A stretch of 64,000 nucleotides of DNA, from assembly GCA_045565285.1 (NCBI GenBank), contig JBJLFR010000007.1, positions 62,001-126,000 of the forward strand, written 5' to 3'. The notes beneath the pieces were generated by a model, which saw only the letters and a list, made by a program, of their open reading frames with translations, was not told the DNA's origin and did no database searches. This document shows, in pieces, positions 17,428 to 24,200 of this stretch (positions are counted from its first letter, which is position 1; each line of letters starts with the position of its first letter). Origin of the DNA: CACIIZ01 sp045565285 (lineage in GTDB: Bacteria; Pseudomonadota; Alphaproteobacteria; Rhodobacterales; Rhodobacteraceae). The translations under genes and the position numbers were made by a program.

Positions 17428-18108
17428 TCATATTACGCAAGAGGCTCTACCTTCCAATCTTAGAGTATTAGCACCAACTCTGATTGATTTAGCTCTTTTT
17501 AGTAGGTTATTTGATAAATTTTTCGCACTTCTTTTTTTTGGATTTGGAAGAGTAGCTGCTATGAAAGATGCTTCTTTTAATGTTAATTGATTAGAATTCT
17601 TTGAGAAAATTTCATCAGAAATGGCCTGAATACCAAAATAACCATTTCCAGTCTCAGCAACATTTAAATATATTTCTAATATTCTTTTTTTAGACCATAA
17701 GGATTCAATCATCAAAGTAATAATCGCCTCTAATCCTTTCCTGAACCAAGACCTACCTCTCCAGAGTAATAAATTTTTTGAAACCTGTTGGCTAATTGTA
17801 GAAGCTCCTCTCGAAAATCCTAATTCTTTAGATTTAAAAATTTCATCAAAATCAAATCCAAAATGATTGCAAAAATTCGCGTCTTCAGATGCAAGCACAG
17901 ATAATATTACATTTTCACCAATTTGATTAATTGGAGTCCAATCCTGATTTATTTTCCTTTCTATAGAAAGCGTTTCTGCTAAAATTACAGTTGTTATTGG
18001 AGGATTGATCCACCTAATTAAAATTAAAGTAATTATTAAAATAAAAAATATTGATAAAATAATTTTAAAAAACCATTTTAAAAAAAAGTAGATTGAGATT
18101 TCCTTCAT
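17428..18108 (-). CDS. mtgA: MtgA, monofunctional peptidoglycan glycosyltransferase
   Basis: A single N-terminal membrane anchor (residues 12-32) precedes a GT51 glycosyltransferase domain. Motifs are LASEDANFCNHFGFDFDEI (with the catalytic glutamate), RGASTISQQVSKNLLLW, KKRILEIYLNVAETGNGYFGIQAI and KEASFIAATLPNPKK. These are motifs I to V of the family. No transpeptidase domain follows, so at 226 residues it is the monofunctional form. It polymerises lipid II glycan strands at the inner membrane. Confidence 0.95.
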   Translation of the reverse strand: MKEISIYFFLKWFFKIILSIFFILIITLILIRWINPPITTVILAETLSIERKINQDWTPINQIGENVILSVLASEDANFCNHFGFDFDEIFKSKELGFSRGASTISQQVSKNLLLWRGRSWFRKGLEAIITLMIESLWSKKRILEIYLNVAETGNGYFGIQAISDEIFSKNSNQLTLKEASFIAATLPNPKKRSAKNLSNNLLKRAKSIRVGANTLRLEGRASCVI

Positions 18109-18253
18109 ATCATTTATATGAATATTCCTTGAATGTTGAATATAACATTTTGATTTTCTATATAATTTGACTTTTTTGTATGTCTAAGTTGATATATCAT
18201 TTAAACAAATTATTAAAGCTAACGTTTTAAATTTATTAACTAAAGGGTATTTA

Positions 18254-19051
18254 ATGTTTTTGAAATTACATGGAGTAAGAGGTTCAATTCCAATGCCTTC
18301 AAAAGAGGTGCTAAAATATGGTGGGCACACTTCATGTATCGAACTAAGTTCTGATTCTTTTCAATTAATCATTGATTTGGGATCTGGTTTTAAAAATGTT
18401 AAAATAAAAAAAAACATACCTACATTTATAATTTTTTCTCATTTTCACCATGACCACACTCAAGGCCTTCCTTTTAATTCTGCATTTTTTGATCAGGAAA
18501 ATCAGTTTCATATAAGTTCCGCTCTTTTAAATAGAAAAGGTATATTAAAAGTACTTAAAAACTCTTTTTCACCTCCCGTTTTTCCTTTAGACATAATTAC
18601 TAATAATTTGAATTTAAATATTATGAATTTTGATACATTTAAAGCAGCAGCTATTGATTTCTTTTCCATTGAAACTTTTCCACTTTGTCATCCAGGAGGA
18701 TCTGCTGGCTATAAAGTTTCTGTTTGCGATAAGACTGTAGTTTACGCTTTGGATCATGAGTTTGGTTTAGAAAAAAGTATTGATAATGGATTTTTAAAAG
18801 CAGCTTCCAATTGTGATGTGGTTATTTGGGATGGAATGTATACAAAAAAAGAAATAAAAAATAAATTAGGTTGGGGTCACAGTTCAATAGAACAAGCTGT
18901 TATGTTTTATGGAAAATCTAAAGCAAAGAAATTATTAATTTCTCACCATGCTCCAGAAAGAGATGATAAGGAACTAGATTCTATGTCAAAAAGTATCCTG
19001 CCTAAAGGAGTTTTTTTTGCAAAAGAAAATAATAAAATCAAACTAATTTAG
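18254..19051 (+). CDS. MBL-fold metallohydrolase (COG1235/PhnP-like)
   Basis: The 265-residue protein opens with the family signature HGVRGSIPMP, then YGGHTSCIEL. It has the metal site FSHFHHDHTQGLPF (H63, H65, D67, H68), further ligands in PLCHPGGSAGY and YALDHEFG, and the late LLISHHAPERDD. Members cleave phosphodiester or thioester-type bonds. This VRGSIP/YGGNTSC subgroup is often found near cyclic-nucleotide signalling proteins, and here a CNBD gene follows after 23 bases. A cyclic-nucleotide phosphodiesterase role is therefore conceivable, but it is inference only. Confidence 0.85.
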   Translation: MFLKLHGVRGSIPMPSKEVLKYGGHTSCIELSSDSFQLIIDLGSGFKNVKIKKNIPTFIIFSHFHHDHTQGLPFNSAFFDQENQFHISSALLNRKGILKVLKNSFSPPVFPLDIITNNLNLNIMNFDTFKAAAIDFFSIETFPLCHPGGSAGYKVSVCDKTVVYALDHEFGLEKSIDNGFLKAASNCDVVIWDGMYTKKEIKNKLGWGHSSIEQAVMFYGKSKAKKLLISHHAPERDDKELDSMSKSILPKGVFFAKENNKIKLI

Positions 19052-19074
19052 TTTATATTAAAAAAGGGGAAAAT

Positions 19075-19413
19075 ATGGATAAGATTGATTTGAACACTGG
19101 TCAATTTATTTTTAAGGCTGGAGAACAATCAGATAAAGTTTTTTTATTATTAGAAGGAGAAGTAGGTATCTTTCTACCCACTAATGAGACACAGCAACCC
19201 AATCATAAAATACAAGAAAATGAAATTTTTGGTGAAATGGGCGTAATTGAAGGTAAATTAAGAATGGCGACTGCAAGATGCATGTCATCTGCAAAGGTAA
19301 TGTCAATTTCAAAAGATCAATTTGAAAAAAAAATCGAGGGCTCTGATCCTTTTATAAGAGGTTTAATAAGAATACTATCATCAAGAGTTAGGGCTTTACA
19401 GAAAAACAAGTAG
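19075..19413 (+). CDS. Single-domain cyclic nucleotide-binding protein
   Basis: The product is 112 residues long and consists of a CNBD alone. Residues 10-35 form the first strands (FIFKAGEQSDKVFLLLEGEVGIF), and the phosphate cassette is IFGEMGVIEGKLRMATARC (residues 51-69). A final helix (IRGLIRILSSRVRALQK) takes the place of the usual lid helix. There is no output domain. It follows the MBL hydrolase by 23 bases with an AAAAGGGG ribosome site, so the two are probably one transcript. It may gate a partner protein in response to cAMP. Confidence 0.87.
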   Translation: MDKIDLNTGQFIFKAGEQSDKVFLLLEGEVGIFLPTNETQQPNHKIQENEIFGEMGVIEGKLRMATARCMSSAKVMSISKDQFEKKIEGSDPFIRGLIRILSSRVRALQKNK

Positions 19414-19485
19414 TTTATTTAATCTTTCTTGCAACTGTTATTTTATAATGATGGAAATATAATTAATTCAAAAAACTGAAAGTAA

Positions 19486-20016
19486 ATGAAAAATATTTTA
19501 GTACTTTATTCCACAACGGATGGCCATACTTTAACTATTTGTAAAAGAATAAAAAATTATTTGAATCAGCTTGCAAATATTACTTTGATTTCTTTGTTCA
19601 ATTATAAAAAAGAGGAATTAGAAAATTACGATATAATAATTGTTGGAGCAAGTATTCGATACGGAAAACATAATCCCAGAGTAAAAGAATTTGTTATCAA
19701 CAATCTACAGTTGCTAAAAAATAAACAAAATGCTTTTTTTACTGTTAATGTTGTAGCTCGAAAAACAAATAAAAATACACCTGAAACAAATCCATATCTC
19801 ATTAAATTTTTAAATTCAATATCTTGGAAGCCAGATATAGTAGATGTATTTGCTGGTCGGTTAGATTATCCATCTATTAGTTTTTGGGATAAACAAATGA
19901 TTCGTTTAATAATGTATATGACTAAAGGTCCAACAGATACAAAAAAAACATATGAGTTTACAGATTGGAAAAGGGTTGAAAGTTTTGCTCTTAAAATTTC
20001 AAAATTATTAAATTGA
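19486..20016 (+). CDS. hemG: HemG, flavodoxin-type protoporphyrinogen IX dehydrogenase
   Basis: The 176-residue protein has a flavodoxin fold, with the FMN phosphate loop LYSTTDGHTLTIC at residues 7-19. The HemG-specific stretches are GASIRYGKHNPRVKEFV, FFTVNVVARKTNKNTPETNPY, and KQMIRLIMYMTKGPTDTKK (the long inserted loop that sets HemG apart from ordinary flavodoxins). It oxidises protoporphyrinogen IX to protoporphyrin in heme synthesis, passing electrons to quinone. Alphaproteobacteria more often use HemJ or HemY. No other heme gene is near. Confidence 0.9.
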   Translation: MKNILVLYSTTDGHTLTICKRIKNYLNQLANITLISLFNYKKEELENYDIIIVGASIRYGKHNPRVKEFVINNLQLLKNKQNAFFTVNVVARKTNKNTPETNPYLIKFLNSISWKPDIVDVFAGRLDYPSISFWDKQMIRLIMYMTKGPTDTKKTYEFTDWKRVESFALKISKLLN

Positions 20017-20075
20017 AAAATTTTTTATGAATAAAATAGAGGTTATTCTTATTATTTTAAATATAACAAGTTAAG

Positions 20076-20106
20076 TATAATAGAGGATGTAAAACCCTCT
20101 ATTATA
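20076..20106. terminator. Bidirectional stem-loop terminator between hemG and hsp20
   Basis: A perfect 11-base inverted repeat (20076-20086 with 20096-20106, arm TATAATAGAGG) encloses a 9-base loop. It lies in the 144-base gap between two convergent genes and is followed on the plus strand by a T-rich stretch (ATCATTTCATTTTT). It is probably a shared terminator. The stem is mostly AT apart from the GAGG/CCTC base. Confidence 0.65.
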
Positions 20107-20160
20107 ATCATTTCATTTTTAAAAATATTTATGAATTATCCGTTGAATAATTAATTTTAG

Positions 20161-20607
20161 TCAAGCAGCTTTTTTTGACAATATTTTTTTTGATGGAGTT
20201 TTTATTTCTATCTGTTTAGGTAATTCATTATCAGGTATATTTCTATGTAGTGATACTATTAACATACCATTTATTAATTCAGCATTATTAACTTCTATAT
20301 TATCAGCTAGTCGAAATTGTCTAGCAAAAGATCTTTTAGCAATACCTCTATGGATGAAAGATGTATTATCTTCATAATTATCCTTGGAGGCAGTTATTGA
20401 TAAAATACTTTCTTTTACCTCTGCCTTAATATCTTTTTCTGAAAATCCAGCTAATGCAATCGAAATTCTATATTCACTATCACTAATTTTTTCAATATCA
20501 TAGGCGGGATAAGATTGTTCTTTAAAAGTAGATAATTTTTCAAATTCGTCAAAAAGATTATCAAAACCAACAAATGATTTCATAATAGGGTTGGTAAGAA
20601 AAGTCAT
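20161..20607 (-). CDS. Small heat-shock protein, Hsp20/IbpA type
   Basis: The product is an ATP-independent holdase chaperone of 148 residues. The alpha-crystallin domain spans residues 35-125 (YPAYDIEKISDSEYRISIALAGF, SILSITASK, FARQFRLADNIEV) and includes the conserved ANLINGML-like segment NNAELINGMLIVSL. The C-terminal KQIEIKTPSKK carries an I-x-I motif (IEI) for oligomer contacts. The N-terminus is short, as in IbpA-type class A proteins. Control by a leader RNA thermometer is likely (see the element at 20608-20695). Confidence 0.95.
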   Translation of the reverse strand: MTFLTNPIMKSFVGFDNLFDEFEKLSTFKEQSYPAYDIEKISDSEYRISIALAGFSEKDIKAEVKESILSITASKDNYEDNTSFIHRGIAKRSFARQFRLADNIEVNNAELINGMLIVSLHRNIPDNELPKQIEIKTPSKKILSKKAA

Positions 20608-20695
20608 AATAATTCTCCTTTATAAAGCAAGATTAAGTTTGATCCTAAGAGCAATCAAACGATTTATGTTCAAATGAGCCTTGATAAGCACTCAT
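20608..20695 (-). promoter_or_regulatory. ROSE-like RNA thermometer in the hsp20 leader
   Basis: The hsp20 leader folds into three successive hairpins. The 5' one joins 20691-20695 with 20674-20678 (ATGAG/CTCAT plus inner pairs). The middle one joins 20654-20660 with 20637-20643 (7 perfect pairs, GTTTGAT/ATCAAAC). The last (20615-20631) pairs CTTGCTTT with AAGGAG, masking the ribosome site. The UUGCU opposite AGGA with an unpaired G is the hallmark of the ROSE family of heat-shock thermometers in alpha- and gammaproteobacteria. Melting on warming would free the ribosome site. The fold was drawn by eye. Confidence 0.72.
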
Positions 20696-20736
20696 ATCTT
20701 TATGTGATAATTTTTTTTTTTTTTTCAAGCTTTATT

Positions 20737-21075
20737 TCAATAATTACTTGTTGTACTTTTTTCTAAGATGACTTTTCCATCGCAAGAACCATCAGTGTTG
20801 CAAGATAAAGAATCAATACTTGCTTTTGAATTACCTAATTGGTTTACACTTTCAAATGAAGAATTTAAATTTTTAAATTCTTCATAACTTAAATTACTAA
20901 CACTATCCTTCCCCCAAACATCCAAAGAGCTTATAAATTTTTTATTAACATTTTTCTTTTCAGGTAAAACTAAAACAATTTCACCTGTATCCATATCAAT
21001 CATTTCCCCAACAATTTGATGTTGTTGATTAGAAAACATAGTAGCACCTAGGACTGATAATAAAAGATAGTTCAT
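20737..21075 (-). CDS. Hypothetical protein, possibly exported
   Basis: The 112-residue product has a short hydrophobic start (MNYLLLSVLGATMF) that could be a weak signal or simply a helix. It continues with a beta-like GEMIDMDTGEIVLVLPEKK and a polar C-terminal half ending CNTDGSCDGKVILEKS, which has two cysteines five residues apart. I do not recognise a family. It lies just upstream of the hsp20 leader on the same strand. The 41-base gap to that leader leaves open whether they share a promoter. Confidence 0.6.
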   Translation of the reverse strand: MNYLLLSVLGATMFSNQQHQIVGEMIDMDTGEIVLVLPEKKNVNKKFISSLDVWGKDSVSNLSYEEFKNLNSSFESVNQLGNSKASIDSLSCNTDGSCDGKVILEKSTTSNY

Positions 21076-21236
21076 TAAATAGATCGAATTTGTATTAAAA
21101 TAAATTAAGTTATTCTCAAATAATTATTACGTCTCAATATTTTACTTGTTTATATATCATTATGTAGTTAATTAGGAAACTGAAAAAAATAAAATATAAA
21201 TGTAAAAAGCCTTTTGAAATAAATTAGTAAAAATCA

Positions 21237-21470
21237 ATGAATAGTTTACACTTAGCTTTTGGGCATGGAACTCCTAAAAAAGCATTTTTAACTGCTCTAG
21301 TTGTGGGTACAATACTTGTTGCAGTTAATCATGGTGATCAAATTATTAATGGTCAGTTCCCCCACTTTGCTAAAATTATAATGACATATTTGGTTCCATA
21401 TATAGTTACTACTTGGGGGTCAGTTCTAGGTAAAAAATCAAAATTTAATGAAAATGAAACTGGGGATTAA
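21237..21470 (+). CDS. NrtS-like small membrane protein
   Basis: The 77-residue product has two hydrophobic segments (residues 17-31 and 44-63). The sequence KKAFLTALVVGTILVAVNHGDQIING, then MTYLVPYIVTTWGSVLG, matches the small two-helix family annotated NrtS (nitrate/nitrite transport-associated). In other bacteria this domain is found alone or attached to class III cyclases. Here the cyclase gene begins 14 bases downstream, so the pair is almost certainly co-transcribed. Actual nitrate transport has no support in the sequence. Confidence 0.75.
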   Translation: MNSLHLAFGHGTPKKAFLTALVVGTILVAVNHGDQIINGQFPHFAKIIMTYLVPYIVTTWGSVLGKKSKFNENETGD

Positions 21471-21484
21471 TAAAAGGTAAAATT

Positions 21485-22777
21485 TTGAAAGTTGAAGATT
21501 TCATCAATATCGAAAGAGTTATAGATCTAAGTTTTTTTAATTTTGAAAATGCTATAACTGCTGCATATTATGCAAATGAAAATCTTGAAATTCAAAAAAC
21601 AAACAAAAATTTTGCAAAGTTTTTTCCTATTTTAGGGAATGTAACGAATGCTTATTTTCCAAATGTTCTTGAACAACTTGGAATACCTGAGGAACAAATT
21701 TCACAATTCAAAACTCAAATTGAAAAAAATGGTTCTGTTTTAATACCACAGATAAAAATAATAATTGATGGTAAAGAGAGGATGTTTTCACTTCTTTCAG
21801 CTAAAACAAAAAATAAAAATTTTTCTTACCTAAATGGTGTGCAAGGTCAATTTGTAGATCGAACTAATGAATGGGCTTTAAGAAAAGAACGTGAAGAATT
21901 AATTCTACAAAAAGAACGCGATAGTGAATTAATTAAAGAAAAAAGCTTACAATTAGAAAACTTGGCTACAAGACTTGCTAAATATTTATCTCCCCAAATT
22001 TATCAAAGTATTTTTGAAAATAAAGAAATGGTGGATTCAAAACATTCAAGGAAAAATTTAACCATTTTTTTCTCTGACATAGTTAAATTTACTGATATAA
22101 CAGACACTACAGAACCTGAAAGACTTGCGACAATTGTAAATGCATATCTTTCAGAAATGTCTTCGATTGCATTAGAGTATGGAGGAACTATAGACAAATT
22201 CATTGGAGATGCAATTTTAGTTTTTTTTGGAGATCCAGATACCAAGGGGGACGTAGAAGATGCATTAAGTGCAATAGAAATGTCATTGCGAATGCAAAAA
22301 AGAGTAAATGAGTTACAGAAAACATGGAAAAAACTTGGTCTAGCTGATGGATTAATGGTCAGGATGGGAATATCCACTGGGTTTTGTACAGTAGGGAATT
22401 TTGGTTCAGATCTTAGGCTTGATTATACAGTCTTAGGAAGTCCAGTTAATTTAGCTGCAAGATTACAGAGTATGGCAAAGCCTGGAGAAATTATAATAGA
22501 CGAAAATACGCATAATCTTGTATCAAATGATGTTGAGTTAGATCAATATGAAACTTTTACCCCCAAAGGATTTGTAAGATCTATAAATACTTTTAAGGTT
22601 AACGATTTTAAAAATCAAAAAGGTAGAAAACTTAATAGAAAACTTTCACGTAGTGGAAAAAGAGTTGAGATTAATGTCATTGATAGTTCCGATATTAGAG
22701 CTGCACTGCAAGAGCTTAAACAAATACAGAATGCTTTTGAAAAAGAATATGATATCGATTTATCAAAAGAAAAATAA
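21485..22777 (+). CDS. Class III adenylate cyclase with N-terminal sensory region and coiled coil
   Basis: The 430-residue protein has an N-terminal PAS-like region (about residues 15-128), a helical linker (130-165) and a catalytic cyclase domain (190-375). Catalytic residues are the metal aspartates D198 (FFSDIVKFTDI) and D242 (IDKFIGDAILVFFGD), the adenine-selecting K238 and D313 (LDYTVLGSPVNLAARL), and N322 and R326 for transition-state binding. All are present, so it should make cAMP. No membrane segment is seen in the protein itself. The NrtS-like neighbour could supply one. The start is TTG at 21485, after an AAAGG site. Confidence 0.92.
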   Translation: MKVEDFINIERVIDLSFFNFENAITAAYYANENLEIQKTNKNFAKFFPILGNVTNAYFPNVLEQLGIPEEQISQFKTQIEKNGSVLIPQIKIIIDGKERMFSLLSAKTKNKNFSYLNGVQGQFVDRTNEWALRKEREELILQKERDSELIKEKSLQLENLATRLAKYLSPQIYQSIFENKEMVDSKHSRKNLTIFFSDIVKFTDITDTTEPERLATIVNAYLSEMSSIALEYGGTIDKFIGDAILVFFGDPDTKGDVEDALSAIEMSLRMQKRVNELQKTWKKLGLADGLMVRMGISTGFCTVGNFGSDLRLDYTVLGSPVNLAARLQSMAKPGEIIIDENTHNLVSNDVELDQYETFTPKGFVRSINTFKVNDFKNQKGRKLNRKLSRSGKRVEINVIDSSDIRAALQELKQIQNAFEKEYDIDLSKEK

Positions 22778-22794
22778 ACTATTATTTATCATTT

Positions 22795-23418
22795 GTGAAC
22801 ATTATGAAATTTAAGAAATTTTTTCATAGAGAAATTTATTTACCTATAATACATTTATATGATTTGTTACACGACTTCAAAAGGGGTATTAGAACAACAG
22901 AAAATTATGAAATTTCTGACCTTGGTTTTTCAGATGAAATAGGTAATAAATACCAACCATTGGGATATAATCGACTAATAGAAGTTATAAAATATGCGGC
23001 AAATATAAATCCTAACTCATGTTTTATTGATGCTGGTTGTGGCAAAGGTCGACCATTGTTTGTTGCCTTGGAAAATGGTTTTAATAATGTATTAGGAGTT
23101 GAGATATCAAAAAAACTTTTTAATATATGTAAAAGAAATCTTTCTAAATATGATGGTAATTATAATTTGATATGTTCTGATATTGATAACTTTCAATTTC
23201 CAAAAGGTTCTCTAACTATCTTTTTATTTAATCCGTTTAATGGAAAAAAACTTAATAAATTGAAAAATCAAATAATGAAAAAAAAAAATAATGGTTTAAT
23301 AATTTATTTTAATCCTAAATATGACTATGTATTTTCTAATATGAAAATAATCAGAAAATTTCAATGGTATAATTTTGGACTTTTCAAAGAAGAGTGTAAG
23401 ATTTATGAGATATTATAA
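22795..23418 (+). CDS. SAM-dependent methyltransferase (class I)
   Basis: The 207-residue product has the Rossmann SAM motif SCFIDAGCGKGRPLFVALENG (about residues 76-96). The acidic second strand VLGVEISKKL, LICSDIDNFQFP and the post-motif LTIFLFNPFNG follow. The NPF motif resembles that of N-methyltransferases, but the substrate is unknown. Either GTG at 22795 or ATG at 22804 can start it. It follows the cyclase by 17 bases on the same strand and may be in its transcript. Confidence 0.8.
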   Translation: MNIMKFKKFFHREIYLPIIHLYDLLHDFKRGIRTTENYEISDLGFSDEIGNKYQPLGYNRLIEVIKYAANINPNSCFIDAGCGKGRPLFVALENGFNNVLGVEISKKLFNICKRNLSKYDGNYNLICSDIDNFQFPKGSLTIFLFNPFNGKKLNKLKNQIMKKKNNGLIIYFNPKYDYVFSNMKIIRKFQWYNFGLFKEECKIYEIL

Positions 23419-23438
23419 ATTTTGAGTAAAAGTTGTTT

Positions 23439-24170
23439 ATGAAATCAAATAAAAAAAAAATAGCTTTAATTGTTGGAGCAGGGGATTATTTAGGTTCAGC
23501 ACTAGCAAAAAAATTTTCAAAAGAAGGGTTTAGTGTAGTAGTTACAAGAAGAAGAGGAGATTTATCAAAACTTGTTAGAGATATTGAAACTTTAGGAGGG
23601 GAGATAATTCCTTTTCATTCAGATGCTAGGAAAGAAGATCAGGTAGTTAAATTAATTGAGACTATTGAAACAGGTCTGGGTCAAATTGATATTTTGATCT
23701 ATAATGTAGGAGGTAATGTTAAATATAAAATATTGGATACATCAAGTAGAGTCTATCGAAAAGTGTGGGAAATGTGTGCGTTTGGTGGATTTTTAAATGC
23801 TAAGGAAGTATTGAAATATATGATACCTCGTAAAAAAGGATCTATTATTTTTACTGGTGCGTCAGCGAGTTTAAGTGGGAAAGAAGGCTTCTCAGCATTT
23901 TCTGGAGGCAAACAAGCTCTAAGAGCTCTTGCTCAAAGTTTAGCTAAAGAGGTGAGCTCACATAGTATTCATATATCTCATGTAGTAATTGACGGATTAA
24001 TTGAAAATAATAATACCAAAAAACTGTTCCCAAAAGAATTTGAAAAAAGACCTTCTGAAGGTATTTTAAAACCTAAGGATATTGCAGAATTATATTGGCA
24101 AATACATTTGCAACCTAAGAGTTCGTGGTCTTTTGAGACCGATATTCGTCCTTACAGTGAAAAATGGTAG
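23439..24170 (+). CDS. Atypical short-chain dehydrogenase/reductase lacking the catalytic tyrosine
   Basis: The product is a Rossmann-fold SDR of about 243 residues. It has VGAGDYLGSALAKKF for the cofactor loop, HSDARKEDQ and IYNVGGNV in place of NNAG, and FTGASASLSGKEGF with the catalytic serine. The expected YxxxK motif reads FSGGK, so Phe replaces Tyr while the Lys remains. A subgroup of SDRs shows AFxxxK here, so this may be a family trait rather than damage. The usual proton-transfer chemistry is then doubtful. The ATG at 23439 is chosen over a TTG two codons upstream. Confidence 0.85.
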   Translation: MKSNKKKIALIVGAGDYLGSALAKKFSKEGFSVVVTRRRGDLSKLVRDIETLGGEIIPFHSDARKEDQVVKLIETIETGLGQIDILIYNVGGNVKYKILDTSSRVYRKVWEMCAFGGFLNAKEVLKYMIPRKKGSIIFTGASASLSGKEGFSAFSGGKQALRALAQSLAKEVSSHSIHISHVVIDGLIENNNTKKLFPKEFEKRPSEGILKPKDIAELYWQIHLQPKSSWSFETDIRPYSEKW

Positions 24171-24200
24171 TTTTAATTTTATAAATATTCAATTATTACA

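Noticed and set aside
21237..21470. Nitrate assimilation locus suggested by the NrtS-like gene
   Set aside because: No nitrate or nitrite reductase or classical transporter is nearby. The only firm neighbour is a cyclase.
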